DNA of 9,783 nucleotides. Source: an uncultured Actinomyces sp. (lineage in GTDB: Bacteria > Actinomycetota > Actinomycetes > Actinomycetales > Actinomycetaceae). Below, piece after piece: positions 1-6,546 of this stretch (positions are counted from its first letter, which is position 1; each line of letters begins with the position of its first letter). The notes beneath the pieces are model-generated. The model had not been told where the DNA came from, did no database searches, and saw only the letters and a program-made list of their open reading frames with translations. The translations under genes were made by a program, and so were the position numbers. The stretch is from contig CALLSD010000007.1 in NCBI GenBank assembly GCA_938014245.1, forward strand, positions 1-9,783, read 5' to 3'.

Positions 1-10
1 CCTCCTAATC

Positions 11-32
11 GTTAGATTTTGGTCTAACTTTT
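11..32 (+). terminator. Weak terminator-like hairpin at the window edge
   Basis: A perfect 6-bp inverted repeat, GTTAGA (11-16) and TCTAAC (23-28), is separated by a 6-base loop and followed directly by TTTT (29-32). The shape resembles an intrinsic terminator for a plus-strand gene ending left of the window, but the stem is AT-rich and short, so function is uncertain. Confidence 0.25.
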
Positions 33-143
33 GGGGGTCGGTACAATTTCGGAGCTTCTTTTATGCTATTTCATCTGCGATTCTGATTCGGATTTATTAT
101 GCGGGGTGAGTAGCTATGTTGGTAGATTGGCTTTTTGGCTCGC

Positions 144-161
144 GCTGCAACGATTTGCAGC
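144..161. repeat. 7-bp perfect inverted repeat with 4-base loop
   Basis: GCTGCAA (144-150) and TTGCAGC (155-161) are exact reverse complements around CGAT. There is no T-run on either side, so it is not a typical terminator. It could be a protein-binding palindrome or a chance hairpin. No adjacent gene explains it. Confidence 0.4.
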
Positions 162-228
162 CTCTTGCAACAAAGCGAAGCCACCTGGAACTATTGCTTT
201 TGCCCTAAGGGGAGCAAAGTAACCTTCC

Positions 229-250
229 CCGAATCAATTCCGAATCAATT
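229..250. repeat. 11-bp tandem direct repeat
   Basis: The unit CCGAATCAATT occurs twice in immediate succession (229-239 and 240-250). Two copies could come from replication slippage. No gene reads through it convincingly. Confidence 0.6.
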
Positions 251-351
251 TGCGCAATCGAGTCCATGTTTCGCAAAAGAGCAGGTCAGAGGGGGTGATA
301 AAAACTGTATTACTCCGCTCCGACAGAGCGATTGATACGCTGCCGAGCATG

Positions 352-375
352 AAAAAAGCGGCCGGAGCCGCCTTT
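352..375 (-). terminator. Intrinsic terminator behind the HTH regulator remnant
   Basis: On the minus strand the stem GCGGC / GCCGC (367-371 pairing with 358-362) with a 4-base loop is followed by six T residues (352-357 read in reverse). It lies about 30 bases past the stop codon of the minus-strand HTH gene, where a terminator is expected. The plus strand has only a four-T run after the stem, so termination in that direction would be weaker. Confidence 0.7.
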
Positions 376-406
376 TCCTATTCGGATTTATTCCTTGAGT
401 TGCTTT

Positions 407-988
407 CTAGGAGCCGAAGCCAGCCTTCCATTCCTCGTACTCGGCCTGAGTGGTTTCTCCGGCCTCAAGCGAATCAAGCTGCTTGCGCCATGCCTTGAGT
501 GCAGATGTTAGCTTCGGATCCATGCCTGTGCCCTCAGGAGCCGCCAGAACGAGCTTTTCGCCCATCTCCAACGGCCGAAGGGAAAACTGTTCACTCAGAC
601 GGAAAAGGAACTCCAGGGCCTGCCTGCCGCTCTCCAAGGGAATCTCTCGCAACGCCTCCACCGATACGTCGAGTGCATTAGTGATCTGAGTGAGCTGCTC
701 GTCGCCCGGGACTCTGTTCCCGAGCTCGTAGTTGCGGATGTAAGGTAATCCAGGGCCGCGTGTGCAGCGACAAGCTGGAGGAGGCCTTCTTCGGCACCAG
801 AAAGGACCGTTAACCATGATCGTAAAGCAAGCAAAGAACGCGGCGGAAGGGTTCGTATGGCCGTTGATGATCTTAGTGATGGCGTTGGTGGCCAAGTCGG
901 TTCGCTTGGCGATCTCGATATTCGGAATGCCGTAGTAGTCGCGCTGTTTCCTCAGCGCGTCGACGATATGTATTTGCAGCTCATCCAT
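407..988 (-). pseudogene. XRE-family HTH regulator, chimeric and frameshifted
   Basis: The open frame from ATG 988 gives 193 residues, but it does not read as one normal protein. Residues about 1-60 (MDELQ... with IAKRTDLATNAITKIINGH) look like one N-terminal helix-turn-helix. Residues about 80-193 (GLPYIRNYELGNRVPG..., then an acidic helical tail ending EYEEWKAGFGS) look like the second half of another XRE-type regulator and its C-terminal domain. The Arg/Pro/Cys-rich stretch between them (about 62-78) is not protein-like. In the next frame the same DNA reads EEGLLQLVAAHAAL, which supplies the missing first half of the second HTH and joins GLPYIRNYELG perfectly if one G is restored near 749-752. 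I infer a fusion of two regulator genes by deletion plus a one-base frameshift. ATG 988 has a weak purine-rich site upstream (AAAGAG). If expressed, DNA binding could only come from the first HTH. Confidence 0.65.
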
Positions 989-1434
989 TGCGGACTCTTT
1001 TTTGATTGGGGGGTCCGGAATCGCAGCAAGGCCTTGTCTTCGTTCCGCTTGACGCGAAAGATAGTCTGCTGGCGAGATGGTAAGAGAAAAAGTTCCTGTT
1101 AGAGACAAAAGTGTTCTGCTGGGGAACTTTCGTCCTCCACAGAACGGTCGGCTGGTTATTGTTTTTTCCATGCGATAATGAGACGTGACGTGCTGCGTTT
1201 TCCGTATCTGTTGTCTTTGCAAACCGATTGGAAAGCGCAGTAGGAAGGGCCTTACCAACCTGCAAAAGTCCGGTGCCCGTGCCCTGAAAATGACTAACGG
1301 AGCCCTCGCAGCTATATGCCCTCACGTTGTCTCATCATGTGGTGCATATTAATTATTGAGCTCGTAATTGATGTACCGCAAAAAGGGACAGCTGGATAGG
1401 TTTTCACAGGTCAGTGACCATACAGGCAGAAGAG
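989..1434. other. Gap between the HTH remnant and the HEPN-motif gene
   Basis: No convincing gene is seen in these 446 bases. Minus-strand open frames extend upstream of ATG 988, but they are rich in Ser/Arg/Pro and show no motif. The stretch should hold the promoter of the minus-strand HTH gene and the 3' end of the gene to its right. I found spaced inverted repeats at 1089-1130 and a small palindrome GGTCA-G-TGACC at 1409-1419, but no clear intrinsic terminator for the gene ending at 1435. Confidence 0.5.
1089..1130. promoter_or_regulatory. Spaced inverted repeat, possible operator
   Basis: AAAGTTCC (1089-1096) and GGAACTTT (1123-1130) are exact 8-bp inverted copies whose centres lie 34 bp apart, about three helical turns. 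A second pair, GTTCTG (1113-1118) and CAGAAC (1140-1145), interleaves with it. The site lies 100-160 bases in front of the HTH regulator's start codon, a natural place for autoregulation. That role is inferred from position only. Confidence 0.35.
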
Positions 1435-3735
1435 CTATGAGTCGTCTCTTTCATCTATGCGCTGCTCAATTGAAACGGCTTCGAGTCCCCTTAACCTCTT
1501 GAGCATCATATACAGACAAATCACCGTCAACTTGAACGCTCCCACACAAGACACAGGGTCTTGATATTGACGCCCATGAATGCAGTCATTTCTGACATTG
1601 AAGCCGTTTGAGGAATACATTACAAAGTAAGTGAAGAGAAATTCATTGCATCCTTGGATGGTGCCGGTTATTTCTTCAACCTCACCAACGAGCCTTGCCA
1701 GTACGCTCGATACGTCCTTCAGTTGCGTGAACTTCTGTTTATTTTCTTTGAATGGTACGATGGCAAATAATTCCCCGATTTGCCTGATGACGTTTTCCAG
1801 AAGGGGAAACAGCTGAGTCAAATGGCCGAGAGCCACCCTGTCCTCAGGAAAAGGAAGCAGGTAGTACTGTTCTGGCGCGTTTTGGACAATCCATTCATAT
1901 GCTGGCCTAATGTCGATAAAGCCAATCATCATCTGGATTCCCTGACGAAGCCTGCCATAAAAGCCATCGAGCGCATCCTGACGTTTCATTGCATTCAGAA
2001 AACGGAAAGCGTTTTCCTTGTACACCCTGCACACTTCTTCTGCAATCATGAAATCAATCGAATTCGGGTCTTCCTTTATTGCAACATGATCGCAATTTGG
2101 GTAGTACTCGGAGATAGTGATTTTGTTGGCAAGAAGAGTGAAAACATTTTCTGATAGTGACTCCAGTGTTGAAATGATGGCCTCGTCAGACTGCAGGATG
2201 AGGTTGTGAGCAAGGCTTTGAGGGCTCTCGAGAAAGCTCTTGTTCAGATCATCGACAGCACCCGAAGGAACGGAGTTCTCATATGATATGGTCTGCATGC
2301 TCGCCAACACAGGAGCGTAATAGTTGCTTTGCCAGGCCCTCCTTAGGCCAATCATAACTTCATGAAGCCACTTATTGTCGACCTGCGGATTGCTCAGGGC
2401 ATCGATGCAAAACATCATTGCCGAATAGAATAGACTAGCTGTGAGCAGATTCACTTTCTCCGAGAAAGTAGATAATAGTTCAATGGCATGAGCAATGTCG
2501 CACTGATCGCAGCCCTTCGCATTGCGTTCGTCTCCGAAAAACGATAGGAGATCTGCAGGCGAATCAATTGAGCCAAGAGCATTCTTTGCAATTGCCTTTG
2601 TTTCAGCAGCGTAGATGCTTTCCTGCTGCGCAGTGCACGGAATGCGATATTGTTTTAGGATGCAAATATCCGTATAGTCTGAAACACCTGACAAGGTTTC
2701 CTTCATGCCCTTGAAATATGCCGCGCTCTGCTCCTTGCCGAGCATTTTGCATTGTATGAGTTCATCGACAACGGCAAGGGCTGTGCAAGAGATATTACAT
2801 AGCCCCTGGCCAGCAGCAAGAAGCTTTTTAACGTGATGCAGGCAGAGATCAGCAAGCATCGAGCGAGTGCTGTCGGAAGGAGCCACTTTGTGTTTGCAAA
2901 ACAGCAACGTCTCGAATACGCAGACCGCTCTGATATCCGAAAACGATTCTTTTGCCTTCGACAACAGTTCAATTGACCAAGAATGCGTGTCGGGATACTC
3001 GGATCCGTTTCTTGAGCGAGCAATTGGCTCGAGTGTTCCGTTGCCGAAAGACACCTTGAAGGCATCGCACAGCAGCGATTCTTGCCATGTCTGAAACTGC
3101 CTTCCCTCAGCGTTCTTGAAAGAAAGGAAGTTTTCATCAAACAAGCTGTTCAGCAGTTCAGAAACCCAGCTCTCATCTACATGTTTTGCCGTTAAGGTAA
3201 AGTTTGCGGACAGTGTATCGATGGCATTCTCGAATCCAGGAATGTCTATCGATTTTGCGAGATTAACAAATCCATCGCGCTCGGATTCGAGAGGGCCGAA
3301 GTCGAAAAGCTCAAAGAGATTTGACATGAACAGCAATTGGCTATTGTAGAGATAACGAGTTTCGCTCACTCGATTTATAAGGCGGGTTGCATAGGACATG
3401 ACCGCAAGCACATCGTAAAACGAGCTGCCCTTGATTGCTTCTTCGGCATCCATGTGTTCGCTTCTAACAAGGACGCACTCGTACACCCGTTGCAACCAGT
3501 TTTGGGTGATGTTTACCTTCAGAGGCCCGACTGCATCCACCAACCTGGCAAGGTGCACAAATACCGACTGTATCGAATGGTAGCATTTTCCGAAGTCGCT
3601 AATAGACTCCATATCAGCATCGGGCTCGATGCTGCCCTCTGTGTAATCAATGAACCATTGCCACTCTCTGGATGAGTTCAGGAGACCCTCGGCGAATTTC
3701 ACTTCAATTTCATGCTCGTAATAACCCAATCCCAT
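1435..3735 (-). CDS. Large helical protein with C-terminal HEPN (RNxxxH) motif
   Basis: This 766-residue protein is predominantly helical by eye, with no signal peptide or clear membrane segment, so it is probably cytosolic. I do not recognise the family over most of its length. Near the C-terminus, residues 715-720 read RNDCIH followed by Gly. This fits the R-polar-x3-H signature of HEPN ribonucleases, in which Arg and His form the active site. A hydrophobic helix (AFKLTVICLYMMLKRL) follows, as expected in a HEPN bundle. The overall plan, a long helical protein ending in an RNxxxHG segment, recalls DUF4209-like proteins, but I could not verify that. HEPN proteins often act as RNA-cutting toxins or abortive-infection effectors; that role is an inference here. 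ATG 3735 follows AAAGAGG at a short 2-base spacing; TTG 3729 would give better spacing. It stands alone behind its own promoter and is AT-richer than its neighbours, suggesting separate acquisition. Confidence 0.85.
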   Translation of the reverse strand: MGLGYYEHEIEVKFAEGLLNSSREWQWFIDYTEGSIEPDADMESISDFGKCYHSIQSVFVHLARLVDAVGPLKVNITQNWLQRVYECVLVRSEHMDAEEAIKGSSFYDVLAVMSYATRLINRVSETRYLYNSQLLFMSNLFELFDFGPLESERDGFVNLAKSIDIPGFENAIDTLSANFTLTAKHVDESWVSELLNSLFDENFLSFKNAEGRQFQTWQESLLCDAFKVSFGNGTLEPIARSRNGSEYPDTHSWSIELLSKAKESFSDIRAVCVFETLLFCKHKVAPSDSTRSMLADLCLHHVKKLLAAGQGLCNISCTALAVVDELIQCKMLGKEQSAAYFKGMKETLSGVSDYTDICILKQYRIPCTAQQESIYAAETKAIAKNALGSIDSPADLLSFFGDERNAKGCDQCDIAHAIELLSTFSEKVNLLTASLFYSAMMFCIDALSNPQVDNKWLHEVMIGLRRAWQSNYYAPVLASMQTISYENSVPSGAVDDLNKSFLESPQSLAHNLILQSDEAIISTLESLSENVFTLLANKITISEYYPNCDHVAIKEDPNSIDFMIAEEVCRVYKENAFRFLNAMKRQDALDGFYGRLRQGIQMMIGFIDIRPAYEWIVQNAPEQYYLLPFPEDRVALGHLTQLFPLLENVIRQIGELFAIVPFKENKQKFTQLKDVSSVLARLVGEVEEITGTIQGCNEFLFTYFVMYSSNGFNVRNDCIHGRQYQDPVSCVGAFKLTVICLYMMLKRLRGLEAVSIEQRIDERDDS

Positions 3736-3906
3736 AGCCTCTTTCGCTTTCTCTTTGCTGTCGTTTGCATTTTAATTGACTACTCGGATCGTTGTCATCA
3801 ATGAGTACACGAGACAACACGCAAATTGATGAAATAAATGTGTCCAACCATTGAATTATTGTCCTGAGAGGGCAAAGGAGGCATCCAGCACTTGTAGTCT
3901 TGGAGC
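3736..3906. other. Spacer between divergent HEPN gene and integrase remnant
   Basis: This AT-rich spacer carries the promoter of the minus-strand HEPN-motif gene. I see no coding potential. The sharp rise in GC starting around 3940, where the recombinase remnant becomes recognisable, suggests that an insertion or deletion boundary lies near 3880-3950. Confidence 0.5.
3769..3798 (-). promoter_or_regulatory. Sigma-70-type promoter for the HEPN-motif gene
   Basis: On the minus strand a -35 box ATGACA (3793-3798) and a -10 box TAAAAT (3769-3774) are separated by 18 bases, each matching five of six consensus positions. Transcription would start near 3762 and leave a leader of about 27 bases before ATG 3735, enough for the AAAGAGG ribosome binding site. 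This is the best-formed promoter I found in the window. Confidence 0.55.
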
Positions 3907-4213
3907 GTGATCTCTGCCGTATTCAGGGCGTCGACCCAACCAGCGGCTCTGCTGGCAGACCTGGACCCGCGGGCGTCGGCAACCGACTACCTCCTCTTCT
4001 TTAGGCTCAGCAGTTTCTATTGCGCTTCTGGGCTAATCCACGACCTGCGCCACAGCCACGCCTCGCTGCTCATAGAGAAGGGCTTTTCCGCCGTGGCCAT
4101 AGCTGAGCGTCTGGGCCACGAAAGCTCGAACGTGACCTTCCACTACGCGCACCACTTCCCAGACAAGCAAGGAGAGATGGCGCGCTCTCGATGCGACCAG
4201 GGCGGGCATCTGA
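3907..4213 (+). pseudogene. Tyrosine recombinase (integrase) C-terminal remnant
   Basis: Only the C-terminal catalytic end of a phage/ICE-type tyrosine recombinase survives. IHDLRHSHASLL carries the conserved H-x-x-R (box II) and AERLGHES the next conserved Gly-His; YAHHFPDKQGEMA follows, with the position normally holding the catalytic Tyr represented by the Tyr of FHYAH. The N-terminal arm-binding and core domains and the first catalytic Arg are missing, and residues before LIHDLRHS align poorly. Near 4183 the frame slips: the usual C-terminus, LDATRAGI then TGA at 4211-4213, is in another frame. An intact ancestor therefore ended there, overlapping the next gene's ATG. The fragment should be non-functional and marks the decayed end of an integrative element. 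The left boundary is uncertain; recognisable homology begins around 3980-4035. Confidence 0.75.
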
Positions 4214-4601
4214 TGTCGTGCCCGAACGACCGCAGGAGGCGAAGCGCCACGGTGGCCTTCCGGATGATGCTGGAGCAGAAGCTCTGGCTCGACCGGGTGG
4301 CAGCCGAGGGCGGCATGAGCAAGAGGACTTCATCATGGCGAGGCTGCACGACGAGACAATCGCCGTGGCGCCGAACATCCGGGTGTACCGCGCCCTGCGC
4401 GAGAACATGCTGGAGCTGCTTAGGGAGCTGTCGCGGATACAGGCCGACGGCACCGTCGACGAGCGGCTTCACGACGAGGTGGAGCGCCTGACCAAGGAGT
4501 TCATCGACCTGCGCGGGGAGGTGGACGCCGCCACCGTCAACACTGAGCGACATGACATACTCGAGATAAGCCGTCGATGGCCCTGTATGCCTGGCAGATA
4601 G
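4213..4601 (+). pseudogene. MobC-like relaxosome protein, frameshifted
   Basis: Starting at ATG 4213, which overlaps the integrase stop as TGATG, the frame reads MSCPNDRRRRSATVAFRM and then VAAEGGMSK. The reading then continues one frame over as DFIMARLHDETIAVAPNIR, followed by a helical region (YRALRENMLELLRELSRI). Inserting one C between 4323 and 4324 restores MSKQDFIMARL, the familiar MobC pattern of a basic N-terminus, a ribbon-helix-helix-like segment with G-M-[ST]-K-Q-[DE]-[YF] and the conserved Asn-x-R-V-Y-x-A-L-R stretch. MobC proteins assist a relaxase at the transfer origin during conjugative mobilisation. No relaxase gene follows, and the tail after VDAATVN is probably replaced sequence. 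The recombinase-then-MobC order fits an integrative mobilisable element that has lost its core. Confidence 0.7.
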
Positions 4602-4947
4602 CAGAACCGCAGTCCCTCGTGGCGATGAGGGCAACGTTGCCAGCGCACGCATCCTCCAGAGCCCGAGATGCCCCTGCGACGTACCCTGACGCTTCTCCAA
4701 GCCTCGTGTGGGCATCCAATGCCCTTGCACCTTGCCCACCTCCAGGGCTCTCCTTGAACTCTTGCAGGCTCGCCGGGAACCGCCTACGGCCGCAAGGGCC
4801 GCAAAAACTTTTCGCCGGGCACGGGGCGCCCTTTCGAAAACTCGGGCCCTACGGATTTTGCTTTCCCCCTTGCACCCGCGCGAACCCCGTCGGCATGCGA
4901 GCCACAAGGCGCGCCACCGGGGCGGGCCGGGAGCTAAGGAGGACGTT
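4602..4947. other. GC-rich spacer, no clear gene; possible transfer-origin remnant
   Basis: No plus-strand frame shows a plausible protein before the next gene. On the minus strand a frame ending at 4537 reads somewhat protein-like (for example RALEDACAGNVALIATRDC), but it has no recognised family and no start signal. The interval 4795-4900 contains short GC palindromes (GGGCGCCC at 4827-4834), A/T tracts between C/G runs, and the CCCCCTTGC-type stretch around 4866-4874. This style is reminiscent of transfer-origin regions beside mobC genes. I cannot identify a nick site. Confidence 0.4.
4936..4943 (+). promoter_or_regulatory. Strong ribosome binding site fixing the YraN-like start
   Basis: AAGGAGGA is a near-perfect anti-Shine-Dalgarno match, with its GGAGG core five bases before ATG 4948. 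The frame stays open far upstream, so this site decides the start: the upstream extension is Arg/Pro-rich and not protein-like. Confidence 0.8.
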
Positions 4948-5298
4948 ATGGAGGCCATCGACACCAGGGCCAAGAAGGGCATCAGGGTCTATCTCAAGCG
5001 CAGAGGCTTCGAGATCTTGGAGGAGGGCTGGGCGCACGGCGGGGACGTCGCCGACTTCATCGCCTGCGACGAGGACGACCTGGTCTTCGTCCACTGCCAG
5101 ATCACGCAGAACGGCGGCGAGGGATTTCCCGAGGAGGACGCGAATCGCGTGGCGCTCGAACGGCTTGCGGCTGCCTACCTCGCCGAGCACCTGGACTCCG
5201 AGGACATCCGGATCAGGTTCGACGTCGTGAGTATGCTCATCGTCGGCGAGAGCCGGGCGCTTCTTTGCCACCACCTCAACGTACTCGGCACGCTCTAA
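4948..5298 (+). CDS. YraN/UPF0102-like protein with degenerate active site
   Basis: The 116-residue protein has the length and layout of the YraN (UPF0102) family, a predicted endonuclease-fold group related to Holliday-junction resolvases. It opens AIDTRAKKGIRVYLKRRGFE, then ILEEGWAHGGDVADFIACD, VFVHCQIT, GEGFPEED and a C-terminal IRIRFDVVSMLIVG segment, matching the family's order. In active members the core is G-E-x-D followed by E-x-K. Here the Asp survives (VADF) but the Glu/Lys pair is replaced by His and Gln (VFVHCQ), so nuclease activity is doubtful. It may have become a structural or DNA-binding protein. It follows the integrase/MobC remnant on the same strand, is GC-rich like them, and probably belongs to the same mobile element. 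The stop is 7 bases ahead of a strong hairpin. Confidence 0.8.
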   Translation: MEAIDTRAKKGIRVYLKRRGFEILEEGWAHGGDVADFIACDEDDLVFVHCQITQNGGEGFPEEDANRVALERLAAAYLAEHLDSEDIRIRFDVVSMLIVGESRALLCHHLNVLGTL

Positions 5299-5305
5299 GC
5301 GCAGG

Positions 5306-5337
5306 GCGCCCCTGGGAGCTTCGGCTCCCGGGGGCGC
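5306..5337. terminator. UUCG-capped hairpin between convergent genes
   Basis: A 14-bp stem (5306-5319 with 5324-5337, one G-T wobble) closes on the exceptionally stable C(UUCG)G tetraloop. It begins 7 bases after the YraN-like stop and lies about 30 bases past the stop of the opposing ADP-ribosylglycohydrolase gene, so it can shield both. Neither side has a T-run, so it may slow polymerase or protect 3' ends rather than act as a classic intrinsic terminator. Confidence 0.65.
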
Positions 5338-5366
5338 TGTCCATGCAGAATCATGCGCTGACTGAA

Positions 5367-6485
5367 CTACCTCCTTTCGGCGACATCCGGATACGTGTGA
5401 TAGATGTACTTGTTCGTCCAGACCTCGTCTTCGTAGTCGCCGAATTCAGTCATCTGACAGTCGTTGTAGAGATCGTCAGCGACCTCTTGAATCACGTCCT
5501 TTAGTTCCAGATTCTCGATGAATTTGTTCGGTATTCCCGAGATGCCGAGGCTCGCTCCCATGATGTTCCCGGTCACAGCACCGGTAGAGTCGCTGTCACC
5601 GTTGTGGTTTACGGCAGCTACTAGGGCCGCTTCGAAGTCGTCGGGGTGCTTTATGGCGCAGTAGGTCGCTATCGCGAGCGTCTCCTCAGCCACCCATCCC
5701 TCGCCGAGGGAGTGAATCGCATCAAGGTCGTCGATGTTCTCATGAGCGAGTTCAACCACCCTCTCCATGAGGTTCACGAAGGCGTTCAGGTGCCTTGCAT
5801 CGGGAAACAAGCCTTTGACGGTGTCTATTGCGGAAATGACGGCTTCTTCGATGCTTGAATCCTCGTGGATAAGGATGTTAATCATGTGCGTAAGCGCAGC
5901 TGCCGGTATGTATCCCAGCTCATGCCCGTGAGTGATGGCGGCGACCTCCGCCCCGACCAGGTCCGGGTTCTCAACCTGCCGGCCTTCCAGCGCGAAGTAC
6001 AGGCCGACCGGGGCGACCCTCATGACGCCGCCGCAACCTTTGCTGTCATTTATCGGCTCATCGATGGTCCCTGTCTTCCCGCTGCGCAGCGCAAAAAGAC
6101 ACGTGTTGCCGGGAGCCCGCCTGTCGAACAGCTCGGGGATGTTTACCAGCCAGGAATAGGAGTCTTCCGTGTTGAGCGGATATTGCCTGGTCTGTGTTCG
6201 CAGCCAGTCCCCATAGCAAAGCGCCACATAGGAGGGGTAGCTTCCCATGATGCCTCGCATCATGCCGCGCGTCGTTCCAAGCAGGAGCCCTGTCGCCGTG
6301 AAGAGTGCCATCTGCGTGTCATCGGAAATCTGTGCGACACCGTCTACGAGCTCGTAGCTGGTAATACCGGAGGGTCCGTAGTGCCTGGATATCTCGCGCT
6401 CATCGAGAAACTCAACTGGATAGCCGAGCGCATCCCCGGCAGCACCTCCTATGAGGCAGCCTCTGTACTTGTCCAAGTTCTTCAT
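5367..6485 (-). CDS. ADP-ribosylglycohydrolase (ARH/DraG family)
   Basis: This 372-residue cytosolic enzyme should remove ADP-ribose from modified proteins or nucleic acids using two bound metal ions. All hallmark blocks are present: GGAAGDALGYPVEF (13-26), the metal-binding SDDT (54-57), SKGCGGVMRVAP (148-159), THGHELG (185-191) and the second metal site GDSDSTGA (296-303), followed by GNIMGASLG. It therefore looks complete and active. I chose ATG 6485, which has GGGAG six bases upstream and starts MKNLDKYRGCLIG as usual for the family; a TTG 84 bases earlier would overlap the previous gene and adds an atypical leader. It is the last gene of a three-gene set, 61 bases after the unknown gene. 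The substrate is unknown. Reversing a modification made by a partner, or by a phage, is inference. No ADP-ribosyltransferase is recognisable in the window. Confidence 0.93.
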   Translation of the reverse strand: MKNLDKYRGCLIGGAAGDALGYPVEFLDEREISRHYGPSGITSYELVDGVAQISDDTQMALFTATGLLLGTTRGMMRGIMGSYPSYVALCYGDWLRTQTRQYPLNTEDSYSWLVNIPELFDRRAPGNTCLFALRSGKTGTIDEPINDSKGCGGVMRVAPVGLYFALEGRQVENPDLVGAEVAAITHGHELGYIPAAALTHMINILIHEDSSIEEAVISAIDTVKGLFPDARHLNAFVNLMERVVELAHENIDDLDAIHSLGEGWVAEETLAIATYCAIKHPDDFEAALVAAVNHNGDSDSTGAVTGNIMGASLGISGIPNKFIENLELKDVIQEVADDLYNDCQMTEFGDYEDEVWTNKYIYHTYPDVAERR

Positions 6486-6546
6486 GAGGTCTCCCGATTG
6501 CTTTCCTATAGCTGTGAAAGTGCCGAGCCAAGGCGCGCCTGCTTTG

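Larger units (their letters stand above)
1..351. other. Left-end stretch with no convincing gene
   Basis: The short open frames here (all under about 85 codons) overlap one another, lack ribosome binding sites and show no recognisable protein motifs, so I call no gene. The stretch contains a 7-bp perfect inverted repeat (144-161), an 11-bp tandem repeat (229-250) and an AT-rich hairpin near the left edge (11-28). I looked for a tRNA gene and did not find a convincing cloverleaf. It could be the far flank of a neighbouring gene outside the window, or decayed sequence. Confidence 0.5.

Noticed and set aside
200..260. Possible tRNA from a stem-like CCCTAAGGGG...CCTTCCCC stretch
   Set aside because: No T-loop consensus, no anticodon arm and no acceptor stem could be assembled.
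989..1258. N-terminal extension of the HTH regulator frame to about 283 residues
   Set aside because: The extra 90 residues are Ser/Arg/Pro-rich with no motif, while ATG 988 begins a normal HTH N-terminus (MDELQIHIVDAL).
4143..4982. Long minus-strand open frame (279 codons) across the integrase/MobC/spacer region
   Set aside because: It is antisense to recognisable integrase and MobC sequence, is rich in Arg/Ser/Ala/Leu as expected for a GC-rich shadow frame, and shows no motif.
5306..5337. Classic intrinsic terminator at the UUCG hairpin
   Set aside because: The stem is excellent but neither strand has a T-run after it, so I list it as a strong hairpin with probable, not certain, terminator function.
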